From: Malania oleifera
Taxonomy: Eukaryota; Streptophyta; Magnoliopsida; Santalales; Ximeniaceae
DNA length: 64,000 bases
Assembly (NCBI RefSeq): GCF_029873635.1
Contig: NC_080420.1
Span: 121,776,719 to 121,840,718 of the forward strand
Direction of reading: 5' to 3'
This document shows positions 33,271 through 48,200 of this stretch, one piece after another (position 1 is the first letter of the stretch; each line of letters opens with the position of its first letter). Made by a program: the position numbers and the translations under genes. Under the pieces are notes generated by a model that ran no database searches, was not told the origin of the DNA, and saw only the letters and a program-made list of their open reading frames with translations.

Positions 33271-36200
33271 TCAATACCGAGCTGCTCTGAGGAAGTTGTC
33301 GAATGGGCTGGCCGGAGGAAGCCTCATGGCCAACCATGGTTCCAGCTGCCGTGCCTCTCCCCGCACAGCCTCCCCATCACTTGTTCTCTGCACAACAGCA
33401 AGAATGTACATATATAGTAGTGAGTACTAAAACATGCAGACTTCGAAATTCTACAATTTATAAGTGCAGGGCAAAATTTAGACCCTCTTAAACCATAAAA
33501 TCATGCAACAGACTGACAATAGTGCTAAATATTGGTAGTCCCAAAAAACCTCTGAAAAATAAGTTTCCCAGAGGTTGACCCTCCCTTAAAACTCCGAAAA
33601 TCAAGCTACTCCATACAAAATATACAAAATGGTAACATCAACAGCGTAGAGGCTACCCCTAGAGTTCAACTTGGCTAATTCTATTTGAGTTCATGTCGAG
33701 ATTGAACTACCCAATTAACATGAATTAAGTTCAAGTTTTCCAAAACTACTTGTGAGCCGTATTATTGAGACTAATTGAGTTATTGTGATTTTATTATTTT
33801 TACATTGAATAATTGATACACGCACGCACACGCACGCACGTTTTTACATTTTATAGATACATTATATATGATTTATCTAAAGCCAGCTCAATTGAGCTGG
33901 ATAGCTTGAATAGACCCTCACATCAACCTAATATATCCTAACAGAATTTTGTTGAAATTCTACGAGGTAGAAAACCCAATCGGGTGAGAGTATTCAGTCT
34001 ATGGGTACAAATGTTAAGTTGCATCTCTCTACAGTTTCATGAAAATCTCATGCATGTGAGACAGGACCATGAAATGATATCTGATCAGTCCAACTTCAAT
34101 TCCTAGGAGTTCCACGAACTTGAGTATTCATTACAGGAGTGGTAGTGGAAATCATGGAATGTAGAAACTGGGGGTAATTAGTAAACAAAATTAAGCTCAC
34201 CTTCTTCATGGCTGATTGCACATCTGCAGGAAGCACATCTGCAGGAAGCACTGCAGTCAGAGCTGGAAACGGTTTATCGGTTACCCTAGAGTAATGGGTT
34301 TCATGGGTCAACCAACTAGAGAGCTTCTTTTTTGTTACTGTGCCAAGGGCTTCACAATGGTTAGCCATGGTTCTGTATGGAAGGGGTGAGGTTGAGACAG
34401 ATGATCCAGCCACCTGACCAGCTACCTCAAGTGCCTGCATACAAAATTTTTCACTACGGAAACAGAGAAGCCAGTACAACAACAGAACTATTATGTTAAA
34501 ATAAAGTCTACTGAGAGTCTGAGTACAGATTTGCAGAAGCCCAAAAACTAATTCTGATGGGGCTTGTGATGCAGTTTCAGAATATTAATCTTCCCTATTA
34601 GAAAAGCTTTTCAAATACATTCTCCTAGCTTGGGAGCACGAATTTCAGTTTTCGAATTTTATTGAGTTTCTTCCATATTCACACATCCAAATCTAAGCCC
34701 CAAATTCATGATCCTAACCACTACCTCAGAGACAAAGTCCATAATGGGCATCATTTTATTGAACTGCTTAGTCATGCTGGATTGAGGGATGGCATAAATA
34801 TATATATATATACACACACACACACGTATATATTTTTCATAAATGAGCAATTAAGCAATATTGTAATATTAAATATTCAACCAATTTAACTAAAATTTGA
34901 GGATATTTAGACAAATTTCTGACATCATAAACTTTTTCTAGTTTCCACTCGAAAACAATAAAAAAAACACCATCATCCAAAACCACATCAATCAATTTTG
35001 TTAAAGTTATCTCTGGAAAATTGGGTTTTTTATTATATATATATGAACAACAATAACAACAACCTAGCCTTTGCCAAAAATTTGGCAGTACAAACTCCAA
35101 ACTTGACCTGTTCCAAGTGGAAAGTAAACACTTCTCACACCATTTTGAGAAACTGGAAGCATCTGAGCTCCATGGCAGTATATAGCCCATCAAAGAACTC
35201 AATTTATTTGCTTGGCAGCTTGTCCATCTGGAATACGCACATGCAGAGACATAACCAAGCAACAAGTCAAGGAATAAAAGGTGCCATCCCTTTCAGGTGG
35301 CATCTAACCAAAGAGATTACACTGCCTTTTTATGAATATTTCTTCAGTTTTCTTTCTCTCAAGCTGCCAAGGCAAAATTTCTAGGTGATCCAAACACTCT
35401 ACAGCTGTAGCTTCAATTCACTTACTTTTTCACTCTTACTTATAACAACAATAACTAGGCCTTTAACCCAACTATTTTCCTTTTTACTACATGAACCATT
35501 TTATTCCATTCTATTTGGTTTAGGGTTATCCCTTCCATGTAACATCCAATGCAGGAGGCTTCCACACCAGATCAATGACATAAGAAAGCATGATGTGTGC
35601 ACCTTACCACCATATATGGAGAGTTTGCATTGGGTTCAGAATGCAACTCATCAATAATCTGAGATATTTTGAAAATTGTAACATAAAAGTCTTGACAAGT
35701 TAATATATCACTGGTTACATAATTTGGCATATTTGATCCACAAATACACATGCTACCTGGACAGGAAGAGAAGAGACGATGAAGGGGAGGGGAAGAGGAG
35801 AACATGAGTATTGGGTAGTGGACTAAGGGAGGGGTAGTACCGATTCCATAAGTTGTCCAATGCTGACCATCTGGGACATGGAAGGGGTTGTTGGCATTCT
35901 GGGAATGAAGTGTGAAACATCAGCAATAGATGAATCACTTTTGGTATCATCTTCCCCCACTGAATTTGTAGGAATGTCCTACAACATAAACAAAAATAAA
36001 CAATTACGATGTTAAAATCATGACACCTCCAACTACTATATGGAATATGAATTACAGCATACACATGCAACATTATTTATTGTTGCATTTTCAAAAAATA
36101 AATAAATAAATAAATAACCGACAGGATAAATGCTCATCACAAACTATTGAGAGATTTAGCACTTAAATATAATACATTTATTTCAAAATTGAAATAAATT

Positions 36201-39200
36201 CAAGGTCATTACATGCAAAAGTCACAGATAACGGTTACCAAAGAGCATACCCCATCAAATGAAAGAGATTGCTTGAACTGGGAAACCATTTGAACAAGGT
36301 CTGAATCCAGTACTGAATGTCGACCAAACATAAATGCTTCGTCAGGTGTGAATACTTCTGACAGTTGCTTAGCCAGATCATCAACCCCCAGCTTAAAAAA
36401 CACAAACAGCCAAACTTAATGCACAAATCTATAAAACTACATGATTCTACCAGTTTCCAAGTGTGTCTGGGGAGGGGAGAGGGGAGATGAGGTGTTTCAA
36501 CATAGAGGGGAGCAGAAGCTCTGTTCATTGATGAAATCATATACCTCAGTAATGCTAGAAAGATTCTTCGATAATATGTCTAGTATGACTCCATTAGATT
36601 CGTATATCTTGTTACGTAACTGAAAGAGCAAGGATGTAGCCAATTGGTTATCTGTAAAAGATCCATACTGTTTCACGTCCATTTGGGCCTTCAAATAAAG
36701 TTGAAGGTCATCACTGATGCCCATATAAGGATCAACCTGGATTTGTAGAAGATACTCATTAAGAAAATATAACTAGCAAATTATCCATTTCAATATGTAG
36801 AACCCACCTTACACATACTAAAAAGAATCCAGTTGGCTGACATGCTAATTAACATGAATATTTGAAGAATTAATAATATTATCATGAAGAAGAGATCAAT
36901 GAAAAATCAATTTTTTTTTTCATTTTATTCTTGTTTTGTGTTGCAAAAACAAAACAAAGCGAAAGGAAAAAAAATGTGGTGTTTGGTTCATGAAATTAAG
37001 ACCAGAATGAAATCGGAATTTAGGCCCTGATTCCCATTCTGTCAAATGGTTGGTTTCTGTAAATGAGAGCTGAATTGGCATTCTGTCATCATTTAACAAA
37101 ATGGTGATTCTACCACTCACCCATGGGAATCACCCTTCCATATCCACCTCTTCTTAAACAAAGACAAATATGCCCTCCAACATCTCATATTATCTCAAAT
37201 ATTTAATTGAGCCTTCAATACCCGATCTTCTAACCCCACATGGTTGACACCTTCCAACATCAGTCATGGCTGCTGTCATGGCTGCAATCATGGCTGTGAG
37301 CCATGCAGCATAGATCTCCAAGGTAATTTATCGTTGATTGAGAGGGGGAGAATGCCAGCAACAAGCTTTCTCTGCAAATCTCACCCTCTCCACAGTGCTG
37401 GGAAGAATAAAAAGCTTATTTTCTGCATTCTCTCCAGAATATGCTCCCTGTTTTCTGAAAGCATACATACAAAAATGCATATATACATGCATGCATGCAT
37501 GCATGCATGTATGTATGTGTAATGGAATGATGGTGGAGGAGAAGAAGAAGAAGAATAGGGAAAGGAAATGGCATAAAAGGAGCCCTGAGGCTGCCAGCTA
37601 CCATTTTAGTCATTGGCACCCAAGATAATGTCCCATATCCAAAAATATGATTCTCCCAAATTAATGCCCTCTAATTCTCCAAAACTGGATTCATCAATTC
37701 TCCAACCAAAGAGAAAGGAGGAAGGGAAGAGGTGAAGGGGCTACAAGTTGGTGTATTTGATAATTTAACTTGAGCCAAATTATAGTTTAAGGTTTTTTTT
37801 AATTAAATTACATTTGAACTTTTTAGGCAATATAAAATGGGACTGAGTTGAAGTTACATACTTAAGATTGCAAAAATAAATAATTTTTCTAGAATTTAAA
37901 TTTTGATTCCATTCAAATTTTTTATATCCTTGAAAAGCTACCAGTCATTCCACATGAGTAGATGTTCAATGTGTTTCTGCCTCAATTTCATTCTTGTGCT
38001 ACTTCCTTTCCACAAATTAAACATAGCGAAACATGTCAATTAATAAACAACGCTATAAAAAAATGCATAGATGACTCAACTCCATTGTCTATGAAAAAAA
38101 CATTTGACCCTTAACATTGCCCTAGAGCTATATGATTTGACCCAGCAAGTTGTAAGAGATTGCTTCTTAGTCCCTAAGACCTCCTTTCTCAGCCATCTGC
38201 TAGCAACATTGGGGCATATGTTTTACCATGACGATGAAAAAGTCCATGTCTTGTTTACAATACCATAATACTACTCTAAAAGAGATCAATTGCAATCCTA
38301 GTTTGCTAACTCAACCACTTAAAGGCATTTCATCAGATAAAGAATATAAAAGCCAATAAAACTCACATCATATGGAACTAATGACTTGAGCAGATCATTT
38401 AGATTGGGAATTTGATATATCTTTGCTGCAAACGTCAACATGCCAATTGATAGCACAAGAAGTGATCTCTGCCGTGCTGGAGGCAACATTCCTGTGAAAA
38501 GTTAGAAGTGTTGTAACATAATCCAAATCATACCAAAATTTGAAAATCTGTTAAATGAACTCAATGGCCCATACCATTGTTTAGATCCAAGGCCATATTC
38601 TTGAGAGACAAGGGAAGCTGAAAGAAGCAGACCACCAGGTTGTCATTAGGATTCTGCAACATTACAAAGTTGAAGTCCATAAATAACTGTTTCCTGCAGT
38701 AAGTTCTCAATGTGGGATTTTTTTTTTTGGCGGGGGGGGGGGGGGGGGGGGGGGGTGGGTGGGGGTTGAATGGTGTACCACCCACCATATGTAAGCTCTT
38801 TTCTTCTTGAAACATTGCAAAAATGTGTGGTAGAGTGCATGTGCGTTTATTTTAATAAGGGAGAAGAGTTAGAAATAAAGAAACAAAAAAAAAGTGAATA
38901 ACTATGGACCATTTGGTATCACTATCAAAAATTATGAAATGAAAAACCAGAAACTAAAAATGAAAACCAGAAACAAAAGTTAAAAACTGAAAACTGTCAA
39001 CCTGTTTGGTACTATCACTAAAACTGAAGACCTGTTTGGTTGTTTGTTTTCATTTTTTTATATTTTTTGAAACTAAATAATGCCCTGCAACAAAACCATC
39101 ATTATTAAAATGATTCAAATGAAAATTATTCATAACCTGCAATGAAAGGGGTGTTAAATGGGATCTGGATGGGTTATTCAGAACATTATGACTCTAAACC

Positions 39201-42200
39201 AGAAACAGTGCCTGGTGGGACTTTTTGCTGCTGGTTGGAACAAACCAATTAACTCCTTACTGAAAAAAAAATGTCTAAAAGATTTCATATTTCTGAAACA
39301 GATTTTAGATTTGAAACTGTTCCCAAATTTGCCACCTTTTTTTGGAACCTGTCTTCAGGACTGGAACAAGATACCAAGTTTTACTCTTGGATAGAAAAAC
39401 TACCAACATAGCTAGATCTTTGATATGCTTCTCCATATGCATCCTTGAAATAGATGATTTTGAATCACCTCATTGCTGTCTTATCTTCCAGAAGATGAAC
39501 ATTTCACTGGAAGCACTGGGAGGTGCATCAAATTCATGTGTGATTTCCAGAGACAAGCAGAGATGTGGAGGGCAAGGAGCTGTGACTGGTGGTTCAGGCT
39601 GCTGTATGAACAAAGGGCTGCTGTGAAGCCCTAGATGACAAAAATAAAACACAGGCACAAAAAAAAGAACACACAAAATGAACAGGGTGGGCATCAAACC
39701 CAGGAACCCCATGCATATTTTTCAAAACTACCGCCTCCTCTCTGTAGCCCAACAGACTGGAAACCACGTTTTGTGGTTTTTCATTTTTACAAAAACAAGG
39801 GAAACAGTTTCTTTGGAAATTCCAAAGAAAACACAACCAAACGCATTTTTCTATCTTTTTTTTATCTAAAAAAAAAAACAAAAACAGAAAACCAGAAACA
39901 AAAACAATAACAAACGCACCCTAAGAATTCAAAAATCTCATTAAGTGAGTTCGGGTCTCCCATGGAAAATTACAGAGCATCATTGTGCTTTGTAAAGCTT
40001 TTCAGAGTAAATATCAATCATCAAGAATTAAGCCATCACAAGTAAGAGTTTTTATAATATCATCATATGACATTGCCTTCAACTTTCTAGTACCATTTGT
40101 GATGTTGGATCCCATTTTTCATTATGACCCCATTCTGGATGATGAATTGATTAACAATATGATGAACAAAAAAAATCAACCAATTCATCATTTTCATGAT
40201 ATCCAGGCACACCCTCATAACACTCTCCTTGATGTAGGCTAAAATAAATACGGGTGGCTACAAAGAACAATAAATTGAAGTAACATGAGTTCATATATAC
40301 CCAAAATCTCACCTTGAATCGTGAAGAAATAAGGGTTAAGGTGAAAGAGTGACCAATGGCTTCAAAGTTTGAAGGTAAATTATCAGGAAGAATAGCTTGT
40401 ATCCAAAGGCCAGACAGCAATTGTGCAATTTGATCCTCACTAAATTTCAAAATATATGGTTCCTGTACAATGAACAAAGCAGTCTTGGTAAGCAGTAAGC
40501 ACTAAGATACCAGAACTCAATTAAACAAACTGCTATGCACATCAAAACACATAAGGAAAATACTACTCAATTGACAATTTACGTACTGCATCAGCAAAGC
40601 AGGTTCTCCTGTCAATGAAAGAACTTATTTTGTAAAAATTAGAGGAATTCTTGTGGGCCCGTCCCTGCTTCAATTCTTCTTCACCAATGTCCCTTTCCTT
40701 ACATTCATCTTGAATAGCATTCCCAAGCTTCTCAAGTTTGTTGCCATCCTTTTCTCTGCGGAGCTTTTCAAGCAGAGCCGAAATCGAAGCAAATGCAGAT
40801 GCAGTAGCGGAGCGCCATCTTCTAGGTTCATAAAGATAACCAGACCGCATCGAAGCAACTTCATGTCTGGGATAGTTAGGAACTGGAATAAGGAGAGCAG
40901 AAAATAGCTGATGTGCTCCAACACGTGTCTCAAGATCCGGGTGCAACATAACTTTCAACAGTTGAACAAGTAGTGCCTCAGGAAACATCTACGTGAAATT
41001 GGTGGAAATGATTTAGCAGGTGGTGCTCAAATGAAACTTCAGGAAAGTCAGAAATAATAGCTGTAAGTGCCGCATTTAAAATATTAAGAAAAATTCTCTA
41101 AAAGTATGAAGCTTGCGACATATCAATGGAAATTATTCACATTGGCGTAAAAATTATACAACAGAAAAAATCAAAACACATACGAGCACACAATATGCAA
41201 CACAGAAAAACTATAAAAGTATAACATCCTCTTACCTGCTGTGAATGTGGAGAGATTGATGCTAATGAAATTGTATGGGCAAGAACCATCAACGAACCAA
41301 TGGTTGCCCTGGAAACTATTCCAACAGATGGCAGCTTTTCCAGTGTCACTGCCATCAAGTCAAATAGAGGCCGTGGATCACCTATCTAGCATGAATTGCC
41401 AGAAAACCAAATCAATTAGAAACTCAACACGAAGCAAAGGCCAGATATAATGCAAAGAATATGAAAACATACCCCTTTGGCAATTTCTAGCAAGCAATCA
41501 TCAATGGAATTTTGAAGTGAAACATTCAAGCTTAACTCTTGCTCTCCAACTGATTCAACTGTGGCTTGAAGACTCTTTCTCAAGTGCCTGCACAGGTCAC
41601 TAACAAAGCCAATTTCTGCCAGAACCACCCCTGACCTAATTTGCCGAGCCAGAGCAGCAGCTACTTGGACGACATAAGATTTAACTTGGGGATCATGTGC
41701 AACATTTTTGTGGTCCAAATGGCGTATTACGGAAGAGAGGATCAATTGCTGATTACCTGAAACCAGAGAAAAGGGCATTTCAAGAATCCATTAGGTCTGT
41801 TGGTCTTCGTTTTTAGGGATATTTCAAAATTTAGAAATTAAGTTTGGAAACTGTAAGCGGAAAGTAAATAATTCAAGAGTCCATAAAGGAGTAGCATTGA
41901 GAAGCCACGAATTTCTCAATGAAGGCCTGATGAAAGTATATAAATGGACAATAAAAACACAAATTACTCAACAAGTCACAAGACCCTATATCCAAACCAT
42001 TTGGAGAATCTACAGAAATCCTTGCAGTTATCAAGACATATTATGTCTCTTCATACAACAAAATCCAACATTCCTTTTGGTTTTCCTCCAGTTCTTACAG
42101 CATTGGCTGATTGATCATCTGAAGTCATCTAAGACAACTTTAAAGATGATTCTCCCTACTCATGTCTTCAATGCCATAAACTATACAGCATGGACTGTCC

Positions 42201-45200
42201 CAGAGCAGTTTTATAGAATTTTAACTCCAGTGAGTAGGCATCCACTAATCACACAGAACTCAAAAAAGCAGTTCTCAACTAGATGTGCCCTTCTCCACTT
42301 TCATTGCAACTTCCACTTCACTGTCATTCTTGTTGATGATGATTAATTGAAGACCATCCTGACGCCATTTTTCTTGACACAGTATTTCTACTGGCAGTCT
42401 GGCACTGCAATTAAAATTAAGTTCCTATATGATGCTTCTTCAACTTTAGATATAAGACAAAATAATTTAACTTAGATGCAATTCATATTCTAACAAGGAA
42501 ACTACAAAAATTCAGTTGGAAACCTCATTCATGTGCTTACAGTGAAGTCATCTAACCTGAAATTTCTGAGACCTATATACTCTATTGATACCTTTTAGAT
42601 TCCATGTGGTTGCGTGCGCAGCAACTATAATGTTTTTGTTTGTTCAGGCTAGTCTAGGATCAAAATTAGCAATTGAAGACACTTTCTCAGTCAGTTATTT
42701 GGAGGAAGACCACTTATGATGCAACAGCTTATGTAATTAAAACCAATCTGAAAAGCCGCCACATTTGTAGATTAAATAAGAAAGGATAGAGCGGGAAAAA
42801 AACAGAACAAAACAGAACAAAACAAAATAAAACAAAACAAAAAAAGGATGCACAGCTTATGCTTTTAAGTAATTATTCACCCATAGAAACTTGAAAATTG
42901 AAAATAATATCACAGTTACAGATTGCCATTTAGCTAAAATAATATGCACATTACTAAAATATGATAAAATATACTCTTTAGATAAAGAGGAAATGATAAA
43001 GAACTTCAACCAAAAAAATAAACTTCTGCAGAAAATGGAAACATTGGCAAGGTGTCAATACAATTACAAAGTGAACAAGAATGATAAGACTAGATCAACC
43101 TGTTGCTTCCACAAAATATGACATGTCAGACAAGACCATCATGGCCAATCCCTGCCGTGAAACCCAGTGCTTGCCAGTATCAAAGTAGACAAACATTGGA
43201 TCTAATACCCGACGCAATGTTGTACTTTCCTTAGCAAGTTCAGCCATTCGTTGGAGACAAATTTGTGCCCATATTTTTGGCGTCTCAATCTCTTCTCTGC
43301 AGAAAAAAAATCAAATAGAAGGAAGCATGATGACCCTTGCGAATTGCATATATGGTATAGCAAGCTCCTCTTTGAAAGTTTCTAATTGTGCACTACCTTG
43401 TCAAAAGAGAAGGATCTTTCTTTTCTGGCCGTGGCCTGATGATGACACAGCTGGGGCTATGTTCATTACCAACACCTGCAACACCTCTTCCATCACACCT
43501 AACTACTTCATCCACCCAATTGTGATGTGGCTCCCCTCTCTCATCATCTTCACCAGGTGTATCTACCTCATAGTTGTCTAATGCAACATGTACAATCTGC
43601 ATTCAGATATACAAACAAATTTAAGATAACAAATTTCATACATCCACAAGATGAAAAAAAGGCATTAAAAATTGAAAAAAATAAAATTGGTGTGTTACAT
43701 GTTGTTACCCATTTATGTCCAAACTGACCCCAATTTTTTAATTTCAAGAGGTTGATATAATTTTATGTGTTTCTAAAATCTAAGTTTGGTGATTTTGGGT
43801 TTAATTTCACCAAATTTTGAATTTAATTTCATTTTATGGCGATTCAGTGAAAATAAGGCCCTTTTAGGGGTACTTTGAGAAAGCTTGGATTTTTAGCCTA
43901 AAACCCTAACCCTTTGCTTATAAAAAGAAGCTAAGGAGCTAGGTTGAGAGGGACTTACGTTAAATTGAGAGGCAAAGGCCTCACTCTCACATTTAATCAC
44001 AAGAAGGAGCTTGGACATTGGGGGTGCTACAACCATTCAATTGGGGAGAACACGTTGAAGACATTCACAAAGAGAGAAGTCATCCATTCCATGGATTCTT
44101 GTGAAAGACTATTGGAGGATGCAAACTTGAAGAAGCAGATTAAATATTGTGAATTCTTTTTTGTTCTCTTGCATTATAGGGTCTTCTTGGCTTTCAAATA
44201 TTCCAATAAAAAGGTACGGGTCTTCTATCTATTTCTTTAAATGATTTGTCTCGACAAAGTTGCTTAGGAGTCTCCTCTTGTTATTTAGGATGTATTGTAG
44301 TTTTTTTGGTTTTTGTTAGTTGATTTAACTTATTTATTTGCATTTTATTCCATTTTAAAAATTATTAGTTGTTTTTAAAAAATTGCAAAAATTTAGATAA
44401 AATACCAAAAAAAATCTTGTTTGTTCTCTATTAGTTTTTTGGAGTTTTAGGACTTTTTGACCTTAAGTATAACTTTAAATGGGATTAAATAGAGGAAAAT
44501 GCAAGAAAAGGTGAGATTTTGAAGGGGGTTCCTTTGCAAATTATACATAAAATTCTTTATTTATGAGCATGAAATACTAAAGTTGAGTACGAATTCATTT
44601 AGTTAGCATAGGAAGAGGCTTTGATTAATTTTGATTAGATGATATATGTTTTCTTAATCCTTTTTGGGCTGTTTCAATGATTTGAAATTTCATGTATGGC
44701 ATGTTTGGATTTATGGCATGATGAGTTCTGAGATTGTATTTGAGTTTCACATGAATTGAAATGCGTGAAAATGAAAAGAACTATAATTAATGAATCCAAC
44801 AAAGGATCCCCAAGGTGGCATGATATTGTCCTTTGTGGAATCCTTGAGGTGAGGGAAGCTTTACAACTCTAACGGGGTACTTGATGGTTGTAAGGTGGAA
44901 CAATATTTAAAAATTGGTAACCTAATTTACTAAAGAGTCAAAGATCATGCTTGATTAATGCTTGAAAAATCCCAAGTTTATCATGGTACCATTCCAAGAA
45001 ATTCCAAGGAATGGGTGTGTAGGGGGTGCTAATACCTTCCCCTTGCATAACTAAACTCGACTCTGGTACGTAAACTACAGACTATCAGTTCTTTGGAGCA
45101 TAAATTGATAGTGATCGGGTGAACTTAACCACACCTAGGTAAAAAAAAGGTTAATGACGATTCTGTTAATCGAAAGTGTAAGATAGAGATCATAAACACC

Positions 45201-48200
45201 ATTTTTGGATAGCCATCCCCATCGAGGCGTCGGACCCTAGTCTGCACGTGTTGACACTACGCGCTGGTGCATACTACTAATTCACTTGTGCAAGTGACAA
45301 TGTTATAATAACACTTCACAACATATGTTAAAATCAATAAAGTTGCAATTTGATTACTATTCTCTAGGCTAGAAGTGCAGCAGAACTCTTAAGGATGTCA
45401 TATTTTCCCGTTACCAATCACTATGTTTGATCTTTAAGGAACTTATTCCCTAACTGAAGAAAATTGCAGAAAATGTCACTTAAAATCAATGACCCTGTCT
45501 TTTCCTTAATTTTTTAGAAGTAATCAATGCTTATCCATTTCTTCATTTACCAACAGCACATTCACCTAATTTTGACCAACCATTTACAAGATTGTTAATG
45601 CACCTGAAGTATAAAATCAACTAGCAGTCTGATGCATAGATGAAGGCCTATGAGTATATGTTTCATTTATTTATGCATTTATTTTTTGACAACAGCACGA
45701 AGGCAGTGCCAGCTCAATTACAACAAAGAATTATGCAGATGATAAGAGATTAAAAACAAACTAAGGCAGAGTGCATGACCGTGTGGTGTCGTCAACTAAA
45801 CCAAACATAGAATGCCTTAAACCACCTATCTTTAAGAATAGAAGTGAAGTTTGAACTACTTCAATAAAATATTCAATTTATCTCTCTCAAAACAACCCAA
45901 ACATTGATTATCTCTTTTGCTTCCTTGGTTGGATATGTTTTTCTCTTTTGTATGCGTGTGTTCTATGAAAATAAGTATAACCACTTTCATCGACACTTCT
46001 AAGGAGATGAAGCATGAGATACCAACAGTCCAAACATTCTATCCAGATGAACAAACTAAGAATACATGTCATTCAAGCAGCCAAGTATCATCCATTTCTA
46101 TAATAGATTAACCATGACATGCTTACAGATAGAGACAACTTTCCTCAAAGTACATTTTCCTGATGTTAACCAAATACAACTCTTCAATCCTCTTAACTCT
46201 CAGATAAACAACACAGTAAGACCTATCATGGCTGGCGGCTTAGCAGCTAAGAAATCAGAAGCATAGCCCATTAAGGAGCATAAACGGTAGCAGTTTGCAT
46301 AATAGAATCAGTTGAGGAAACATAGACCTTATGTAATGGGTAATGGAGACCACATATTAGCAAACTTGTTAAAAACACATAGATTCACATGCTTTGATCC
46401 AAGAATCCTACATACTAGTGTTTTAAATAATTTTTAGTAAATTTTAATCAATTTAAATTGGGTGCTTAGAATATGAAAATATGTAATTTTTAATGAGAGA
46501 AAAAGTTAGATTTATTTGAATGCTAATTATTTAAAAACACAAATTAACTGTCAAAAAAAATATACCAAAAAATACTAATCAAAATAAACCAACTTAAAAT
46601 TGAGTTTCCAAGCTTCAATAAAAGGGAAAAAAGGGAAATGCAAAAAGAAAAAAAAAGACATGAAAGCTTATTTTAGTCATTCACAACATAATGTAATGGC
46701 CCATAGTGACCGTTACAGTTGTGTCTTCAGTCTTAGAAGTCATTACACCATTATGCAATGATCGTACAGCCACTACACAACGATTTTTAAAAAAAAATAA
46801 AATTTATTTAGAAAAATATTGATTTCGTTTTTATTATAATGTTTTAAATTCTTATTCTTTTGTGTCTTTGTTATTTTAATTTTATTTTTAATTGTTATTT
46901 GATTCAAAGACAAAAATGAGCATTTGTTCAATTGAGTATTAAATCTATCGTAGCATTGGATATATATATATATATATACCAGTAACTTCAGAAATATTAA
47001 CCAAATTGTTTTCAGTTTTTCATTTTTATATATATAACCATAGTGCTCCCTGGGATGTCCTTTTAAGTTTTAGGGTCAAAATTAATTATTTTTTGCCTAT
47101 CTTTACTAAATGGTAGATACAATAAGATGAGGATTCCTTAGCTATATTAGTAGATTCCTATTGTCTAAGGATACGTGGTTAGGAGGATCATCCGGCAAGG
47201 CACCTATCATTATGGCATGTTACTAAGGAACAATGGTCCGTTGAGATTCTTATTACCTAGAAAATAGTGGTCCTCAACATTGGGACTGGGGTAGATAGGT
47301 TCTTATCATTCAAGGTTGCTCAACTTAGAAGTGGTGGCATAAGGCTCCTGGCCCAAGGTGCTACGTATACCTCGAAAAGTCTGGAAAGGAAAGCAAACTA
47401 ATTTTTTGCTCAAAATCTTCATCTTCTAAAGAACCTTATTTTTCTCAAAATAGAAAGATTCTCCAAAAGTTTACAAAATCTATTTACCATAGAAGGGAGT
47501 GGGGCCCAGGGCAGGGGCCCACTTAAATATCAAATAGAACAGGGAAAGTAATTTTGAAGGGCTTACCTTTTCAAAATCAACAAAAATGGTTGAAAATTCT
47601 GCCATAAACCATATCTGCCAAAGGGAGAACCTATCAGATAAATGGAGTAATATCTTGTATAAATGAACTGAGGAACAGTAAGAAAGGTAATCAAACTACC
47701 ATGGCTGAAAGGCACTGCAAGCTTGCTGCCCTCAAACAGCACCTTTGACGTTCTTCTCCACTCTTCTGTGCTAGCATGCATACTCTATGAACTATATTTT
47801 CAATATTGTGTGTGTAAGTGCTGTCGGCCTGTTCATGCATTAGAACAAAATAATAAAAATGTAATGCCCAAAAATATCAAAATACAATGAAAAAAACATT
47901 CACGAGCATCGAATACAAAGTAGGCAGTAAGAAACAAGTAAGCATGCAGTAGAAAAGTGAATCATATGGAAGCAACATGGTTCATTTCATTACACCTTTG
48001 CACGCAACGTGTGTTTACTGAAGGAGGCAAGCAAGCTAATGACATTCAAGCCATGAAATGAGAACAAGAATAAATTTTGAATGCTAATCAACAAATTTGT
48101 TTATTATTGTGGATAAATGCATGAAATAACAGTTTTGCTCTAGATTATGAAATTGATCAGCATCAAACTTATATGTGCACAATTATGAATTAATTATCTT

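Noticed and set aside
34998..35657. Plus-strand frames in intron 17.
   Set aside because: AT-rich chance frames without domains or splice context.
41897..42346. Plus-strand frame of 149 codons.
   Set aside because: It lies in intron 8 opposite to the gene and has no family blocks; treated as chance.
44120..44240. Possible gene in intron 6 (frame 43944-44240).
   Set aside because: It lies just after the TATA box of the probable LTR and has no recognisable domain.
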